Part shown: positions 7,679-19,089 of the stretch, in pieces
Position numbering within the stretch: the stretch's first letter is position 1
Layout: every line of letters begins with the position of its first letter
DNA from: Competibacter_A sp037045685
Lineage (GTDB): Bacteria; Pseudomonadota; Gammaproteobacteria; Competibacterales; Competibacteraceae
Assembly (NCBI GenBank): GCA_037045685.1
Contig: JBAOII010000030.1
Location: forward strand, 186,001 to 250,000
DNA: 64,000 nt
Direction: 5' to 3'
Translations under genes and position numbers: made by a program
Notes under the pieces: generated by a model
Database searches by the model: none
What the model was told of the DNA's origin: nothing
The model's input: only the letters and a program-made list of their open reading frames with translations

Positions 7679-7945
7679 TCAGTAACGGTTGGATCGGCGA
7701 CGCTGGCGCTGGTTTTGCTTTTGTTCCTGGTCGCGGCCGTAGATGTTGCCGACCACGGCGCCCGCCGCGCCCCCGATGAGCGCGCCGGTCCCGGCATTGC
7801 CGCCGGTCAGCCCGCCGATGGCCGCGCCGCCCAGCGCGCCGATGGCCGCGCCGCTCATCGTGCTTTGCTCGGTGGTTGACATGTTGGTGCAGCCGACGCT
7901 CAGGGCGAGGGCGGGAATCGCGATCAGACAAGCGATTTTTTTCAT
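7679..7945 (-). CDS. Glycine-zipper lipoprotein
   Basis: An 88-residue outer-membrane-type lipoprotein. Signal peptide with lipobox ending SVGC (C19), then a glycine-zipper stretch (GAAIGALGGAAIGGLTGGN and onwards) typical of the YmgG/SlyB/OmpA-like glycine-zipper families, and a basic Q/R-rich tail. Three bases separate it from the preceding secreted protein gene, so they are co-transcribed. The exact role is unknown. Confidence 0.8.
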   Translation of the reverse strand: MKKIACLIAIPALALSVGCTNMSTTEQSTMSGAAIGALGGAAIGGLTGGNAGTGALIGGAAGAVVGNIYGRDQEQKQNQRQRRRSNRY

Positions 7946-7948
7946 GGC

Positions 7949-8437
7949 TCACCCCTTCTTGTTCGCGGCGGGCGCGCTGGGTTCCCGGGACGTGGCGCCG
8001 GCTTTTGGCGCCACGATTTCGAACCAGATGACCTCGAATATCGACCGTTTCTGCTGATCGGGATTGGCCTTGTAGTAGCTGTCCACCTTTTCCGCGAGCT
8101 GCGGCACGGCCGTGCCGTCCAGAGCTTTGATCAGCGTGGCGACGGTGGTGCGGTGCTTGGGGTTGGGGCCGCTCAACTGGTATTCGATCATCGCCATGTT
8201 CAAGATGCCGAGCAGATAGGCCCGCCTTTCGGTTTCGGTGCCTTTCGCCCAGTGCTCGCCGTTGGGAATCAGCCATTCCTGCTTGGCCGGTGTCGCCTGT
8301 TGCGCCGCTGGAGCGTCGGCCGGCTTGGCCGCTGCGGGTTTCGGGGCCTCGGCGGCTTGGGCGGTGGCCCAGCCCGTCAGGCTGGCGGCCAGGCTCAAGG
8401 TGAGCAGCGTTGTCGTGAAACGACGTTTTGTCGGCAT
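7949..8437 (-). CDS. Secreted protein of unknown function
   Basis: A 162-residue protein with an N-terminal signal peptide (cleavage near AQAA-E at residue 29), an Ala/Pro/Lys linker, then a compact helical domain of about 95 residues (EWLIPNGEHWAKGTETERRA onward). I do not recognise the family. It sits between a four-segment membrane protein and a glycine-zipper lipoprotein on the same strand with close spacing, which suggests an envelope role. Confidence 0.7.
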   Translation of the reverse strand: MPTKRRFTTTLLTLSLAASLTGWATAQAAEAPKPAAAKPADAPAAQQATPAKQEWLIPNGEHWAKGTETERRAYLLGILNMAMIEYQLSGPNPKHRTTVATLIKALDGTAVPQLAEKVDSYYKANPDQQKRSIFEVIWFEIVAPKAGATSREPSAPAANKKG

Positions 8438-8482
8438 AAATCCTCCTTGCGGGGGTGGGTTGAGATCACGGCTTGCTTCGGT

Positions 8483-9085
8483 TCAAGGGTCGGTCGGCGG
8501 CGGTTTCCGGTCTTGCCAGCGGTTATACAGCCAGACCCCGATGAAATAGAGGACGGCGACTCCCAGCCCGATCCACGCCAACAGGGGCGCGAGGTTGGAA
8601 AAAGCCACGTTGACCACTCCGCCCGCGAGCACGAAGACGGCGACCACGCACAGCCGCCAGTCGTGGTAAATGCCGGCCAGATAGGTGCTCAGGGCGACGG
8701 TGAAGGTCATCAGGAAGCTGCCCTGCCGGTCGTCGATCAAATCGATGATGTTGTTGTGGCCGGCGGACAGCATGTAGAGCAAAAACGCCAGCGCCAGCAC
8801 CGCGCCCCAGTGGAGGATTTGGCGCAGCACCAGCAAGGACCGGGCTTTCAGGGTCGGCTCGACGTTGTGCCACTGGGTGATGATGCAGATCGCCCCGAAG
8901 ATCGGGATCAGCCAATGCCAGTACCAGCGGCTGGTGTCGAGGTCGTAGGTGGTGTAGACGGCGCCGATCCAGGCCAGCACGATCATGAGATAAAAGCCGA
9001 TGTCCTTGGCGCGAAACAGCCGCCGCAACAGGCTGGGCCGGGTTGCGGCCGGCTTGGGGTCTTCGACCAGTTCGAGTTCGGACAT
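8483..9085 (-). CDS. Integral membrane protein of unknown function
   Basis: A 200-residue protein with a charged cytoplasmic N-terminus and about six hydrophobic segments (for example IGFYLMIVLAWIGAVYT, ILHWGAVLALAFLLYML, LLAWIGLGVAVLYFIGVWLY), ending in a basic, proline-rich tail. No catalytic motif seen. It follows the hydrolase gene by 39 bases and precedes the secreted-protein gene by 45, so it is likely in the same transcript. Family not recognised. Confidence 0.72.
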   Translation of the reverse strand: MSELELVEDPKPAATRPSLLRRLFRAKDIGFYLMIVLAWIGAVYTTYDLDTSRWYWHWLIPIFGAICIITQWHNVEPTLKARSLLVLRQILHWGAVLALAFLLYMLSAGHNNIIDLIDDRQGSFLMTFTVALSTYLAGIYHDWRLCVVAVFVLAGGVVNVAFSNLAPLLAWIGLGVAVLYFIGVWLYNRWQDRKPPPTDP

Positions 9086-9124
9086 GACGGGTTCCTTGCC
9101 TGAATGCCGGTTTTTAGAGTGAGG

Positions 9125-9937
9125 CTATGCGTTAATGGTAGCGCATACCCGCTCGATAAAGCGTGCGGCGTTCGCCAGAACGGTTTCCCGCGCCTGATGA
9201 TGGGGCGCGTGCGCGCAATCGGCGAGCCACAGGATTTCCTTCGGCCCGGATACCCCGGCGGCGATGGCGTCCACTTGGGCGCGCGTGGCGTACTCATCGT
9301 CCGCGCCCTGCACGATGAGCGTCGGACAAACGATCCGGCGCAGTTCCGCTTCGATGTTCCAGTCGCGGTAGTCGGCGCGCAGCCAGGTATCGTGCCAACC
9401 CCGGAACAGGGCGTCGGTGTTGGCGCCGTGGTAGCGGTGCAGCCCCTTGCGCAAATCGCCCCGCTCGTAAGCGACGCCGGCGGCGCGAATCCCGGTCAGA
9501 CACACCGCCTCGACGAAGACGTGCCCCGCTTCGCTCACGATGGCGCGCGTTCGGCCGGGAAACGCGGCGGCGAACAGCAGGGCGATGGAACCGCCGTCGC
9601 TGTGGCCGAACAGAATCGGCGGATCGGCGATGCCGGCCGCCGCCAGCACTTCGGGCAAGCTGTCCCGCGCCTCGCGGAGCAGGTAATCCTTGGGTCGCGG
9701 GCCGGTCAGAGGGTCGGAGCGGCCGAAACCCCAGCGCTCGTACACCAGTCCCGGCAGGCCGGTCGAGGCGCACAGTTGTGCGGGGAAGTCGCGCCACTGG
9801 CCGATGCTGCCCAGCCCTTCGTGCAGGAAAACCAAAGTGGGGCCGGCGCTGGCTTGAGGAGGGAGCAGGCGTTCGGCGTGGAGCCGATGGCCGGCGGCCT
9901 GGAGGTCGAAGGGTTGGCGTCGGACGTGTTGGGTCAT
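9125..9937 (-). CDS. Alpha/beta-hydrolase
   Basis: A 270-residue single-domain hydrolase. The oxyanion strand (LVFLHEGLGS), nucleophile elbow GHSDGG, acid in IVQGADDEYAT and late histidine in ADCAHAPHH give a full Ser-Asp-His triad. Substrate unknown; the sequence resembles esterase or carbon-carbon hydrolase members of the superfamily. The ATG follows eight bases after the LON-domain gene, suggesting an operon with it and ubiX. An in-frame extension upstream overlaps that gene and is not used. Confidence 0.85.
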   Translation of the reverse strand: MTQHVRRQPFDLQAAGHRLHAERLLPPQASAGPTLVFLHEGLGSIGQWRDFPAQLCASTGLPGLVYERWGFGRSDPLTGPRPKDYLLREARDSLPEVLAAAGIADPPILFGHSDGGSIALLFAAAFPGRTRAIVSEAGHVFVEAVCLTGIRAAGVAYERGDLRKGLHRYHGANTDALFRGWHDTWLRADYRDWNIEAELRRIVCPTLIVQGADDEYATRAQVDAIAAGVSGPKEILWLADCAHAPHHQARETVLANAARFIERVCATINA

Positions 9938-9945
9938 GCGGTCGT

Positions 9946-10551
9946 TCAGGCGGTGCGCTGTTCCTGGAAGATCGCCAACAGAATGTCCAGGCGCTGCCGG
10001 GGGTCGGTCATCTCCAGCAGCGCTTGGCGGACATGCGGCGGCAGGGGCAGGATTTCGGTCAGGCGGTTGCCGATCCAGGCGGCATCCTCCCAATCGGGGG
10101 CGAGAAACCGGTTGTAAGGCGCCAGCTCTTCGTTTTGCAGCAGATCGCGGAGCACGCGCGCCAGCGGTTCGTGGCCGGGCAGGGGCGGCAGCGCCGGATC
10201 GTCCGGCAGCCACAGCACTCGGCCGATCAGCAGCCGATCCGGTTGAACCCGGTGGCCGATCACCCGCAGGCGTTGCACGCCCAGGCAGGTGATGCCGAGC
10301 AGGCCATCGTCCAGCGGATTGAAATCCACGATGCGGGCCAAGGTGCCGACCGGATGGATGCTGGCGGGTTGGTCGCCCGTTTCCTGCCCTTCGTGAATCG
10401 CGACCACGCCGAAGCCGCCATCGGTGCGCAGGCAGGCGCTGACCATGTCCAGGTAGCGGGGCTCGAAAATCCGCAACGGTAGAACCCCGCCGGGAAACAG
10501 CACGGTGTTCAGGGGAAACAGTGGCAGTTCCTGACTCGCGGTCGCGGTCAT
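9946..10551 (-). CDS. LON N-terminal (substrate-binding) domain protein
   Basis: A 201-residue protein made only of the LON substrate-binding domain (PF02190 type), without ATPase or protease parts. The start LPLFPLNTVLFPGGVLPLRI is the family signature. Function of such stand-alone proteins is poorly known. It lies six bases after ubiX and eight before a hydrolase. Confidence 0.88.
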   Translation of the reverse strand: MTATASQELPLFPLNTVLFPGGVLPLRIFEPRYLDMVSACLRTDGGFGVVAIHEGQETGDQPASIHPVGTLARIVDFNPLDDGLLGITCLGVQRLRVIGHRVQPDRLLIGRVLWLPDDPALPPLPGHEPLARVLRDLLQNEELAPYNRFLAPDWEDAAWIGNRLTEILPLPPHVRQALLEMTDPRQRLDILLAIFQEQRTA

Positions 10552-10557
10552 GGCGGA

Positions 10558-11190
10558 TCACCTCGATGGCGGGTCTTGGCCCCAGCGCGGCAGCAGCTCA
10601 TGAGAGATGTCCATCTGGTCGAGGATTCGGGCCACGATGAAATCGACCAGTTCCGCGACCGTGGCCGGCCGGTAATAAAAGCCGGGATTGGCCGGCAGGA
10701 TCACCGCGCCGGCGCGGGCCAGCCGCAGCATGTTTTCCAGATGAATCGCGGAAAACGGCGTTTCCCGCACCACCAGAATCAGCTTGCGCCCTTCCTTCAG
10801 CGTCACGTCGGCGGCCCGTTCCAGCAGGTTGTCGCTGTTGCCGTTGGCGATGGCGGCCAGCGCGCCGGTGGTGCAGGGGCAGACCACCATCGCCCTCGCC
10901 AGCGCCGAGCCGCTGGCCGGCGGCGCGGTCCATTCGTCTTGCCCGAACACCCGCAGCCGGCCGGGCTCGCAGCGATAATGTTCGACCAACACGCGCTCGA
11001 TATCGCGGGGACGGCCGGGCAGCCGCAGCTCGGTTTCCATGTGGATGACGATCTGGGCGGCTTTCGACAGCAACAACTGCACCGGGTGGCCGGTGTCCAG
11101 CAAGCAGCGCAACAGCCGCAAGCCGTAATCGGCGCCGGACGCGCCGGTCATGCCGAGAACGATGGGGCGGGGTGCGGGCGGCTCGGACAT
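10558..11190 (-). CDS. ubiX: Flavin prenyltransferase UbiX
   Basis: A 210-residue flavoprotein that makes prenylated FMN, the cofactor of the UbiD decarboxylase in ubiquinone synthesis. Signatures: GMTGASGADYGLRLL at the N-terminus, the VVCPCTTGALAAIANG loop, and the RETPFSAIHLENML and GAVILPANPGFY motifs. ATG at 11190 is chosen because the conserved domain begins within ten residues; an ATG 13 codons upstream is possible. It heads a same-strand run of genes down to about 7.7 kb. ubiD is not in the window. Confidence 0.93.
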   Translation of the reverse strand: MSEPPAPRPIVLGMTGASGADYGLRLLRCLLDTGHPVQLLLSKAAQIVIHMETELRLPGRPRDIERVLVEHYRCEPGRLRVFGQDEWTAPPASGSALARAMVVCPCTTGALAAIANGNSDNLLERAADVTLKEGRKLILVVRETPFSAIHLENMLRLARAGAVILPANPGFYYRPATVAELVDFIVARILDQMDISHELLPRWGQDPPSR

Positions 11191-11528
11191 CGGCGCGTGA
11201 TCCAGATCGGCTGAGTATCGCATCGGCAACGGGGCCGGGTTTTGTTCCGGGCGAAATCGATCGTCGGGTATCGCCCAAACCCGAGGTCACTTTGCATGAA
11301 GCGGCCGGATCATTGCAACGATGATCGGAGACCGACGATGTATCCCGAACTTGGAGTTTTGAATAAAACGCCAATTCAATGTATCTTTTGATATACGATA
11401 CAACTAAATAATCGTTTTAAACGTGAAAATAAATCGCATAATTGGCGTGGCCAGATCCTGTTGGAAAGTTGGTCTGGCCTTGGAAAGGTTTATAGTGAAA
11501 GCCTGGCCCGATGCCACGAGGCGGCGAT
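11191..11528. other. Divergent intergenic region
   Basis: Lies between ubiX (reverse) and the HD-GYP regulator (forward). The middle, about 11350-11450, is clearly AT-rich compared with its flanks and should carry the promoters. CATAAT near 11438 and TTTATAGT near 11490 are possible -10 boxes, without convincing -35 boxes. Nothing else seen. Confidence 0.4.
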
Positions 11529-12662
11529 ATGCACACCATTCTCATCGTTGATGACGCGCCCGAAAATCTCTTGCTGCTGAGCGAGTTATTGCAGCCGCAT
11601 TACCGGGTGCGGGCCGCAAATTCGGGTCGCCGCGCCCTGCAGATCGCCGCCAGCGTTCCGCGTCCCGATCTGGTTCTGCTCGACGTGATGATGCCGGAAA
11701 TGGATGGTTATACCGTCTTGGCTCGGTTGCGGACCGATCCGGGCACCGCCGGCATCCCGGTGATTTTCATCACGGCGCTGGATGACAGCGCCGACGAAGA
11801 GCACGGCTTGGCGCTGGGAGCGGTGGACTACATCAGCAAACCGATCCGGCCGGCCATCGTGTTGGCGCGGGTGAAGACCCACTTGGATCTCAAGATCGCC
11901 CGCGACTGGCTGCAAGATCGCAACGCCGTGCTGGAAGCCGAGGTGGCGCGACGGCTGAAGGAAAACCTGCTGATCCAGGATATCAGCATCCGCGCGCTGG
12001 CGCATCTGGCCGAAATCCGCGACCCCGAAACCGGCAACCACCTGCGCCGCACCCAGGGCTACATGCGGGCGCTGGCCGCGCAGCTGCGGGAGCATCCCCG
12101 GTTTGCCGATTTCCTGACCGAGCCGAACATCCTGACCTTGGTCAAGTCCGCGCCTTTGCACGACATCGGCAAGGTGGGCATTCCCGACCACATCCTGCTC
12201 AAGCCCGGCAAGCTGACGCCGGAAGAGTGGCAAATCATGAAGACCCACAGCCGCCTGGGTCGCGACGCCATCGAACAGGCCGAGCGCGACGCCGACCAAC
12301 CGGTAGAATTCCTGCGCGTCGCCAAGGATATCGCCCACTACCACCACGAAAAGTGGGACGGTTCGGGCTACCCGGAGGGATTGGCCGGCGACGCCATCCC
12401 CATTTCGGCCCGGCTGATGGCCTTGGCCGACGTGTTCGACGCCCTGATCGCCCGGCGCGCCTACAAGGCCCCGATGCCGTTCGAGCGAGCGGTCGCCATC
12501 ATCCGCGAGGGGCGGGACACCCACTTCGACCCGGCCATCGTCGATGCTTTCCTGGCCCGGCTGGACGAGTTCGCGAGCATCGCCGAGAGCCATGCCGACA
12601 GCGACGTGGAAAGCCTCGTCCCCATCGAGCGGATGCCGGGCTCGTCGCTTCGGGAAACCTGA
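11529..12662 (+). CDS. Response regulator with HD-GYP cyclic-di-GMP phosphodiesterase domain
   Basis: A 377-residue regulator. Residues 1-120 are a receiver domain (ILIVDDAPENLLLL, phosphoacceptor in LVLLDVMMPEMDG, K in YISKP). A short helix links it to an HD-GYP domain with HDIGKVGIPDHIL and HHEKWDGSGYPEGL, so all metal and GYP residues are present and the enzyme is probably active. It should lower cyclic di-GMP when phosphorylated. ATG is preceded by GAGGCGG. Followed 44 bases later by a FIST sensor and then a hybrid kinase, a likely cognate set. Confidence 0.93.
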   Translation: MHTILIVDDAPENLLLLSELLQPHYRVRAANSGRRALQIAASVPRPDLVLLDVMMPEMDGYTVLARLRTDPGTAGIPVIFITALDDSADEEHGLALGAVDYISKPIRPAIVLARVKTHLDLKIARDWLQDRNAVLEAEVARRLKENLLIQDISIRALAHLAEIRDPETGNHLRRTQGYMRALAAQLREHPRFADFLTEPNILTLVKSAPLHDIGKVGIPDHILLKPGKLTPEEWQIMKTHSRLGRDAIEQAERDADQPVEFLRVAKDIAHYHHEKWDGSGYPEGLAGDAIPISARLMALADVFDALIARRAYKAPMPFERAVAIIREGRDTHFDPAIVDAFLARLDEFASIAESHADSDVESLVPIERMPGSSLRET

Positions 12663-12706
12663 GCCGCGCGAGACGCGTGCCGCACCTCCACTCCAGGAAC
12701 CCGCTC

Positions 12707-13839
12707 ATGCAACCGATGCGCTGGAACTATTGCGACCCCCTCGCGGGTCGGGACATCGCCGCCACCTTGGGGGCTTGGCACGACTCTGACCGTCAGCGCG
12801 AGACGGGCGTTTTCGCCCTGGTCTGCGAGCGGGAGCCCGAGGGGGTGGCCCTGCTGCAACAGACCGCTGCCGCCCTGGCCATGCCATTGGTGGGCGCGAT
12901 CGTGCCGGGGCTGATCGTCGATGCCAAGTTTTGGCGCAAGGGCGCTCTCCTCGTGGCCTTCGACGCCGCGTCTCCCCGGCGCATCATCCCGATGCCTCGC
13001 TCGGGGAATCGCGCCACCGACGCGGCGGTGGAGGCGCTGGCCGACTTCGTCGCGACTCATGCCGACGAAAATGGCGGCGACACGCTGTTGCTGCTGGTCG
13101 ATGCCACGATGCCGGACGTGGCTTCCCTGCTCGACCGCCTCTATCTCGAAATCGGCGACCAGGTCAACTACGCCGGAACCTGCGTCGGCAGCGAAACCTT
13201 CCAGTCCGTGCCCTGTTTGTTCGACAACGAAGTCTTCGTGGAGGGAGCGGTCCTCGCCCTGCTGTTGCGGCAGCATCCGGGCGCGACGCTGGCCCATCAC
13301 TATCGCAGCGGCCAAACCCTGTGGGTGGCCACCGCCACCACCGGCAGCCATATCGAGGCCATCGACGGCAAGCCGGCCTTCGAGGTGTATCGGGAGCTGA
13401 TGGCCAGCGAATACGGCATCGATCTCGACCGGGAGAATTTCTACCGCTACGCCGTGCACTTCCCGTTCGCCCTCAACCGCGCGCAAGGCGAATCCCTGGT
13501 GCGCATCCCGGTCAAGGTCGAGGAGGACGGATCGGTGTACTGCTCGGGCGAAGTGCCGGAGAACGCGCTGCTCGGCGTGGTCCGGGCGGTGGATCCCGGC
13601 AGTCTGAACACGGCGCGCGAGGTCGGCGCGGGCGCGGGTCCGGGAGCCGCCGGGGTGGTGGCCTTCTACTGCGCCGGTCGCCTGATGCATCTCGAAGAAG
13701 CGGCGGCCACGGCGGAACTGGCGGCGCTGGCGGGAGAATTGGCGCCCGCGCCGCTGGTCGGCGCCCTGTGCCTGGGGGAGATCGGCTCGGGGCAGCAGCA
13801 GTATCCGGCTTTTCATAACGCCACGATCACGGCTTTGCC

Positions 13840-13849
<10 letters not shown>
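12707..13849 (+). CDS. FIST-domain sensory protein (FIST N and FIST C)
   Basis: A 380-residue cytoplasmic protein with the FIST N domain (LVGAIVPGLIVDAKFW; YAGTCVGSETF) and the FIST C domain near the end (VVAFYCAGRLMH; LVGALCLGEIGS). FIST proteins are thought to bind small ligands such as amino acids and feed into kinases, diguanylate enzymes or chemotaxis. It overlaps the start of the next hybrid kinase by ten bases, so sensor and kinase are probably made together. The ATG has AGGAA nine bases upstream. Confidence 0.88.
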
Positions 13850-15827
<1,978 letters not shown>

Positions 15828-15916
15828 GACTCGCCCGATCCGCGCTGGCGGGTCGCTGAGCCGCCGGTGCGAACGCCGGTCCGCGCGAGCCGAACACGGC
15901 CGGCTTTTCGTTCTTT

Positions 15917-17285
15917 TCAGGCGGGAGCGGCGGTGGCGCGCAAGCGCTCGAGCAAGCGCTCGTGAATCCCGCCGAAACCGCCGTTGCTCATGATCAACAC
16001 CTGGCTGCCCGGCTTGAGTTGAGCTTGAATCGCCGCCAACGTAGCATCGAGGCTATGGCACACCTGCCCGCGCGAACCGAGCGCGGCGGAGACCGCGCCC
16101 AGATCCCAGCCCAGATCGGGCGCCTGATACAGCACCACGGCGTCGGCCGCCGCCAGCGCCGGCGCCAGACTGTCCTTGAACACGCCCAGCTTCATGGTGT
16201 TGGAGCGCGGTTCCAGCACGGCGATGATCGGCCGGTCGCCGGCGCGGGCGCGCAAGCCGGCCAGCGTGGTCGCGATCGCGGTCGGATGATGGGCGAAATC
16301 GTCGTAGACCACCACCCCATCGACCGCGCCGCGCGCTTCCAGCCGCCGCTTCACGCCCCGAAATCGCGCCAGCGCGGCGAGGGCTTTGGCGGGCGGCACG
16401 CCAGACGTGACGGGCGGCGGCGAGAGCGGCCAGCGCGTTGTGGACGTTGTGCGGACCCAGTTGCGTCCATTCCGCCCGACCCTGAAGCGTCCCTTCGCGG
16501 TACACGTCGAAGGCGCTCCCGTCCGGGGCGATGGCGCGGGCTTCCCAGTCGCCGACGCCGAAGCGCTCCACCGGCGTCCAGCAGCCCATCGCCAGCATCT
16601 CGGCCAGATTCGCGTCGGTCCCGTTGGCGACGATCAGGCCGGCGCCCGGCACGGTCCGCAGCAGGTGATGGAATTGCCGTTGAATGGCGGCCAGATCGGG
16701 GAAAATATCGGCGTGGTCGAATTCCAGGTTGTTGAGAATCAGCGTGCGCGGGCGGTAGTGGACGAACTTGGAGCGCTTGTCGAAGAAGGCGGTGTCGTAC
16801 TCGTCCGCTTCCACCACGAAGAACGGCGCGCGGCCCAGTCGCGCCGATTGGCCGAAATTGGCCGGGATCCCGCCGATCAGAAAGCCCGGCTCCAGGCCGG
16901 CGTCTTCCAGAATCCAGGCCAGCAAGCTGCTGGTGGAGGTCTTGCCGTGAGTGCCGGCCACCGCCAGAACGTGCCGGCCGCGCAGCACGTGATCGGCCAG
17001 CCACGCCGGGCCGGAGGTGTAGGGTATTTCGCGGTCGAGCAGGGTTTCGACCAGTGGCCGGCCCCGGCTCATCACGTTGCCGACCACCACCGTATCCGGC
17101 CGGAATTCGGCGAGCTGTTCGGGGTCGTAGCCTTCCCGCAGCGCGATGCCGGCTTCGGCCAGTTGGGTGCTCATCGGCGGATAGACGTTGGCGTCGCAGC
17201 CGGAAACGGTATGGCCGGCCGCGCGGGCGAGCAGGGCGACGCCGGCCATGAAGGTGCCGCAGATACCGAGAATGTGAATGTGCAT
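15917..17285 (-). CDS. mpl: UDP-MurNAc:L-Ala-gamma-D-Glu-meso-DAP ligase Mpl, one frameshift
   Basis: Peptidoglycan recycling ligase that attaches recovered tripeptide to UDP-MurNAc. The N-terminus (MHIHILGICGTFMAG) and the P-loop GTHGKTSTSSLLAW are those of Mpl rather than MurC. An extra base near 16403 breaks the frame after AALAAARHV; the Mur C-terminal domain continues as PPAKALAALARFRGVKRR in the next frame to a stop at 15917. Removing one base restores a protein of about 455 residues, the normal length. It is third in an operon with hslO and a membrane protein. Confidence 0.9.
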
Positions 17286-17332
17286 GTTCGGGGTCTCCCC
17301 GCCCGAACTGGAACAGATCGGGCGGGTTCGGT

Positions 17333-17845
17333 TCAGGGAGTTTGCGGGACGATCCAGCCCGCCAGGGTCCAGTAGAGAAAGGTGTAACCGAGCGCGTATA
17401 GGGCGCCCAACCAAATCGACGTCTCGAAGGCGTGGCGCAAGATATGGGCGATGACCGCAATGCTCCAGACCATCAGCGCGAACATGAGGGTCGATGGCAG
17501 CGCGATATCGCCGCCCGATTGCTGGTGATCGATCCAGATCGCCAGCGGCAAGGTCAGCAAGCCCATCAAGCTGCCGGTGCCGGTCAGGGCGCTCAGGGTT
17601 TGCCCGAAGCGTTTCCGGCGCCGGATCAGGGTCAAGCCCAGATAGAGCAATCCGCCCAACAGCCCCATGTCGAGCAGGATCTGCAAGAGCGCCACCTGCG
17701 CGGGGGCTGTGGTCAAGAGCACCAGCAGGCCGGACAGGCCGTAAACCAGCAGGCACATTTTGACCAAGGCCATCGAAGCCGGCACGTCTTGCGGGCCTTT
17801 GCGCAACAGGCAGATGTCGAGGAAAAGGTTGAAAAGAGCAATCAT
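17333..17845 (-). CDS. Integral membrane protein of unknown function
   Basis: A 170-residue protein with about five hydrophobic segments (MIALFNLFLDICLL; LLVYGLSGLLVLLTT; LLDMGLLGGLLYLGLTL; LMFALMVWSIAVIAHIL; WLGALYALGYTFLYW). Its start is six bases after hslO, so the two are co-transcribed. No motif or family recognised. Confidence 0.72.
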   Translation of the reverse strand: MIALFNLFLDICLLRKGPQDVPASMALVKMCLLVYGLSGLLVLLTTAPAQVALLQILLDMGLLGGLLYLGLTLIRRRKRFGQTLSALTGTGSLMGLLTLPLAIWIDHQQSGGDIALPSTLMFALMVWSIAVIAHILRHAFETSIWLGALYALGYTFLYWTLAGWIVPQTP

Positions 17846-17851
17846 GGGGCG

Positions 17852-18724
17852 TCAATGGCGGGCGGTGGACGCATCCGGCGCGGCGCCCGCCAACAAGCCG
17901 GCGATGTCGATGGCATCGAAGGCGTAACGGTGGCCGCAGAACTCGCAATCGACGTGGATCGCGCCTCGCTCGTCCACGGTCTGCCGGAGTTCGGCCTCCC
18001 CCAGCGCGTGCAGCATGGCGGCCGTGCGTTCCCGCGAACAGGCGCAGCGATAGGAGAAAGCGTCCGGCTCGAACAGCCGCACATCCTCCTCGTGAAACAG
18101 CCGGCGCAGCAGGGTGGGTGCGTCCAGCTCCAGCAGTTCGGCCGGTTTCAGCGTGGCGGTCAGCGCCTCCAGCCGGTTCCAGGCATCCGCGTCGGCGGCG
18201 ACCGCGCCGGGCAGCCGTTGCAGCAGCAGGCCGGCGGCAACCCGCTCGTCGGCGGCCAGACGAATCCGGGTGGGCAACTGTTCGGACCGCTCGAAGTAGT
18301 CTTCCAATGCCTCGGCCAGCGTGTCGCCGCGCAAGCTCACCACGCCCTGATACGGTTCCCGGCCTTGTCCGAGGTCGATGGTCAAAATCAGCGTGCCGTC
18401 GCCGCACAGATGGCGCAGCGGAGCGGGTTCCGGTTCGCCGTCCCAGCGGGCCAGCGCGCGCAAGGTCCGTTCCGAGGTGACCTGCACGACCACCAGCCGC
18501 AACGGTCCGCTCGCCTGAATTTGCAGGGTCAGCAGGCCGTCGAATTTGATGGTGGCCGACAGCAGGGCGGCGGCGGCGGTCGCTTCGCCCAGCGCTTGCC
18601 GCACCGCCGGCGGATAAGCGCGACGTTCCAGCACCGTCCGCCAAGCGACGTCGAGATGGGCGATCTCGCCGCGAGCGGCCAGCCGCTCGAACAGGAAGCG
18701 ACGCAGGGAATCGCGGTCGGGCAT
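17852..18724 (-). CDS. hslO: Redox-regulated chaperone Hsp33
   Basis: A 290-residue holdase activated by oxidation. The C-terminal zinc-thiol switch is complete: CAC in SYRCACSRER and CEFC in VDCEFCGHRY, that is CxC and CxxC. The N-terminal domain (LSATIKFDGLLTLQIQ, FERSEQLPTRI) is typical. It leads an operon with an unknown membrane protein and mpl. Its start faces a long AT-rich divergent spacer. Confidence 0.95.
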   Translation of the reverse strand: MPDRDSLRRFLFERLAARGEIAHLDVAWRTVLERRAYPPAVRQALGEATAAAALLSATIKFDGLLTLQIQASGPLRLVVVQVTSERTLRALARWDGEPEPAPLRHLCGDGTLILTIDLGQGREPYQGVVSLRGDTLAEALEDYFERSEQLPTRIRLAADERVAAGLLLQRLPGAVAADADAWNRLEALTATLKPAELLELDAPTLLRRLFHEEDVRLFEPDAFSYRCACSRERTAAMLHALGEAELRQTVDERGAIHVDCEFCGHRYAFDAIDIAGLLAGAAPDASTARH

Positions 18725-18891
18725 GATCGGGGAGGCGATGGTCCGGTTGTTTGGCGGAGGCTCAAATTACCCGCTTGCCGCAGCTTTCACAAGGTGGGGT
18801 TTTGGGTTACGGAGGGAGCGAGCCATTTGACAAGCCACCCATCCCAAAAAGCGAAAGTCGCAGTAGTCACAATAAAACATCAATATCGGCA

Positions 18892-18921
18892 TTGGCGCCT
18901 GTTAAATTAAGCGAGTATAAT
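18892..18921 (+). promoter_or_regulatory. Likely sigma70 promoter for the hybrid kinase operon
   Basis: TTGGCG (18892-18897), an 18-base spacer and a perfect TATAAT (18916-18921) inside an AT-rich part of the 365-base gap 18725-19089. It would give a leader of about 160 bases before the kinase start at 19090. Confidence 0.55.
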
Positions 18922-19089
18922 ATACGTAATATTTTTGTTAACTTGAATGGTGGTCACTTTAATATGGTGCTTTTTCTGATCGACTCCCGCCAAGCGAAAG
19001 ATTTGGCCCGATAAGCTCGGTCAGCGCGTCTGGTTCCACAGCGCGGGTGCTTGTGGCCGCTAAAGAATTGCCGGCGGAGAAATATCGCG

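Noticed and set aside
9125..10561. Extended 478-codon version of the hydrolase
   Set aside because: The extra N-terminal part is the out-of-frame copy of the LON-domain gene; the start at 9937 is better.
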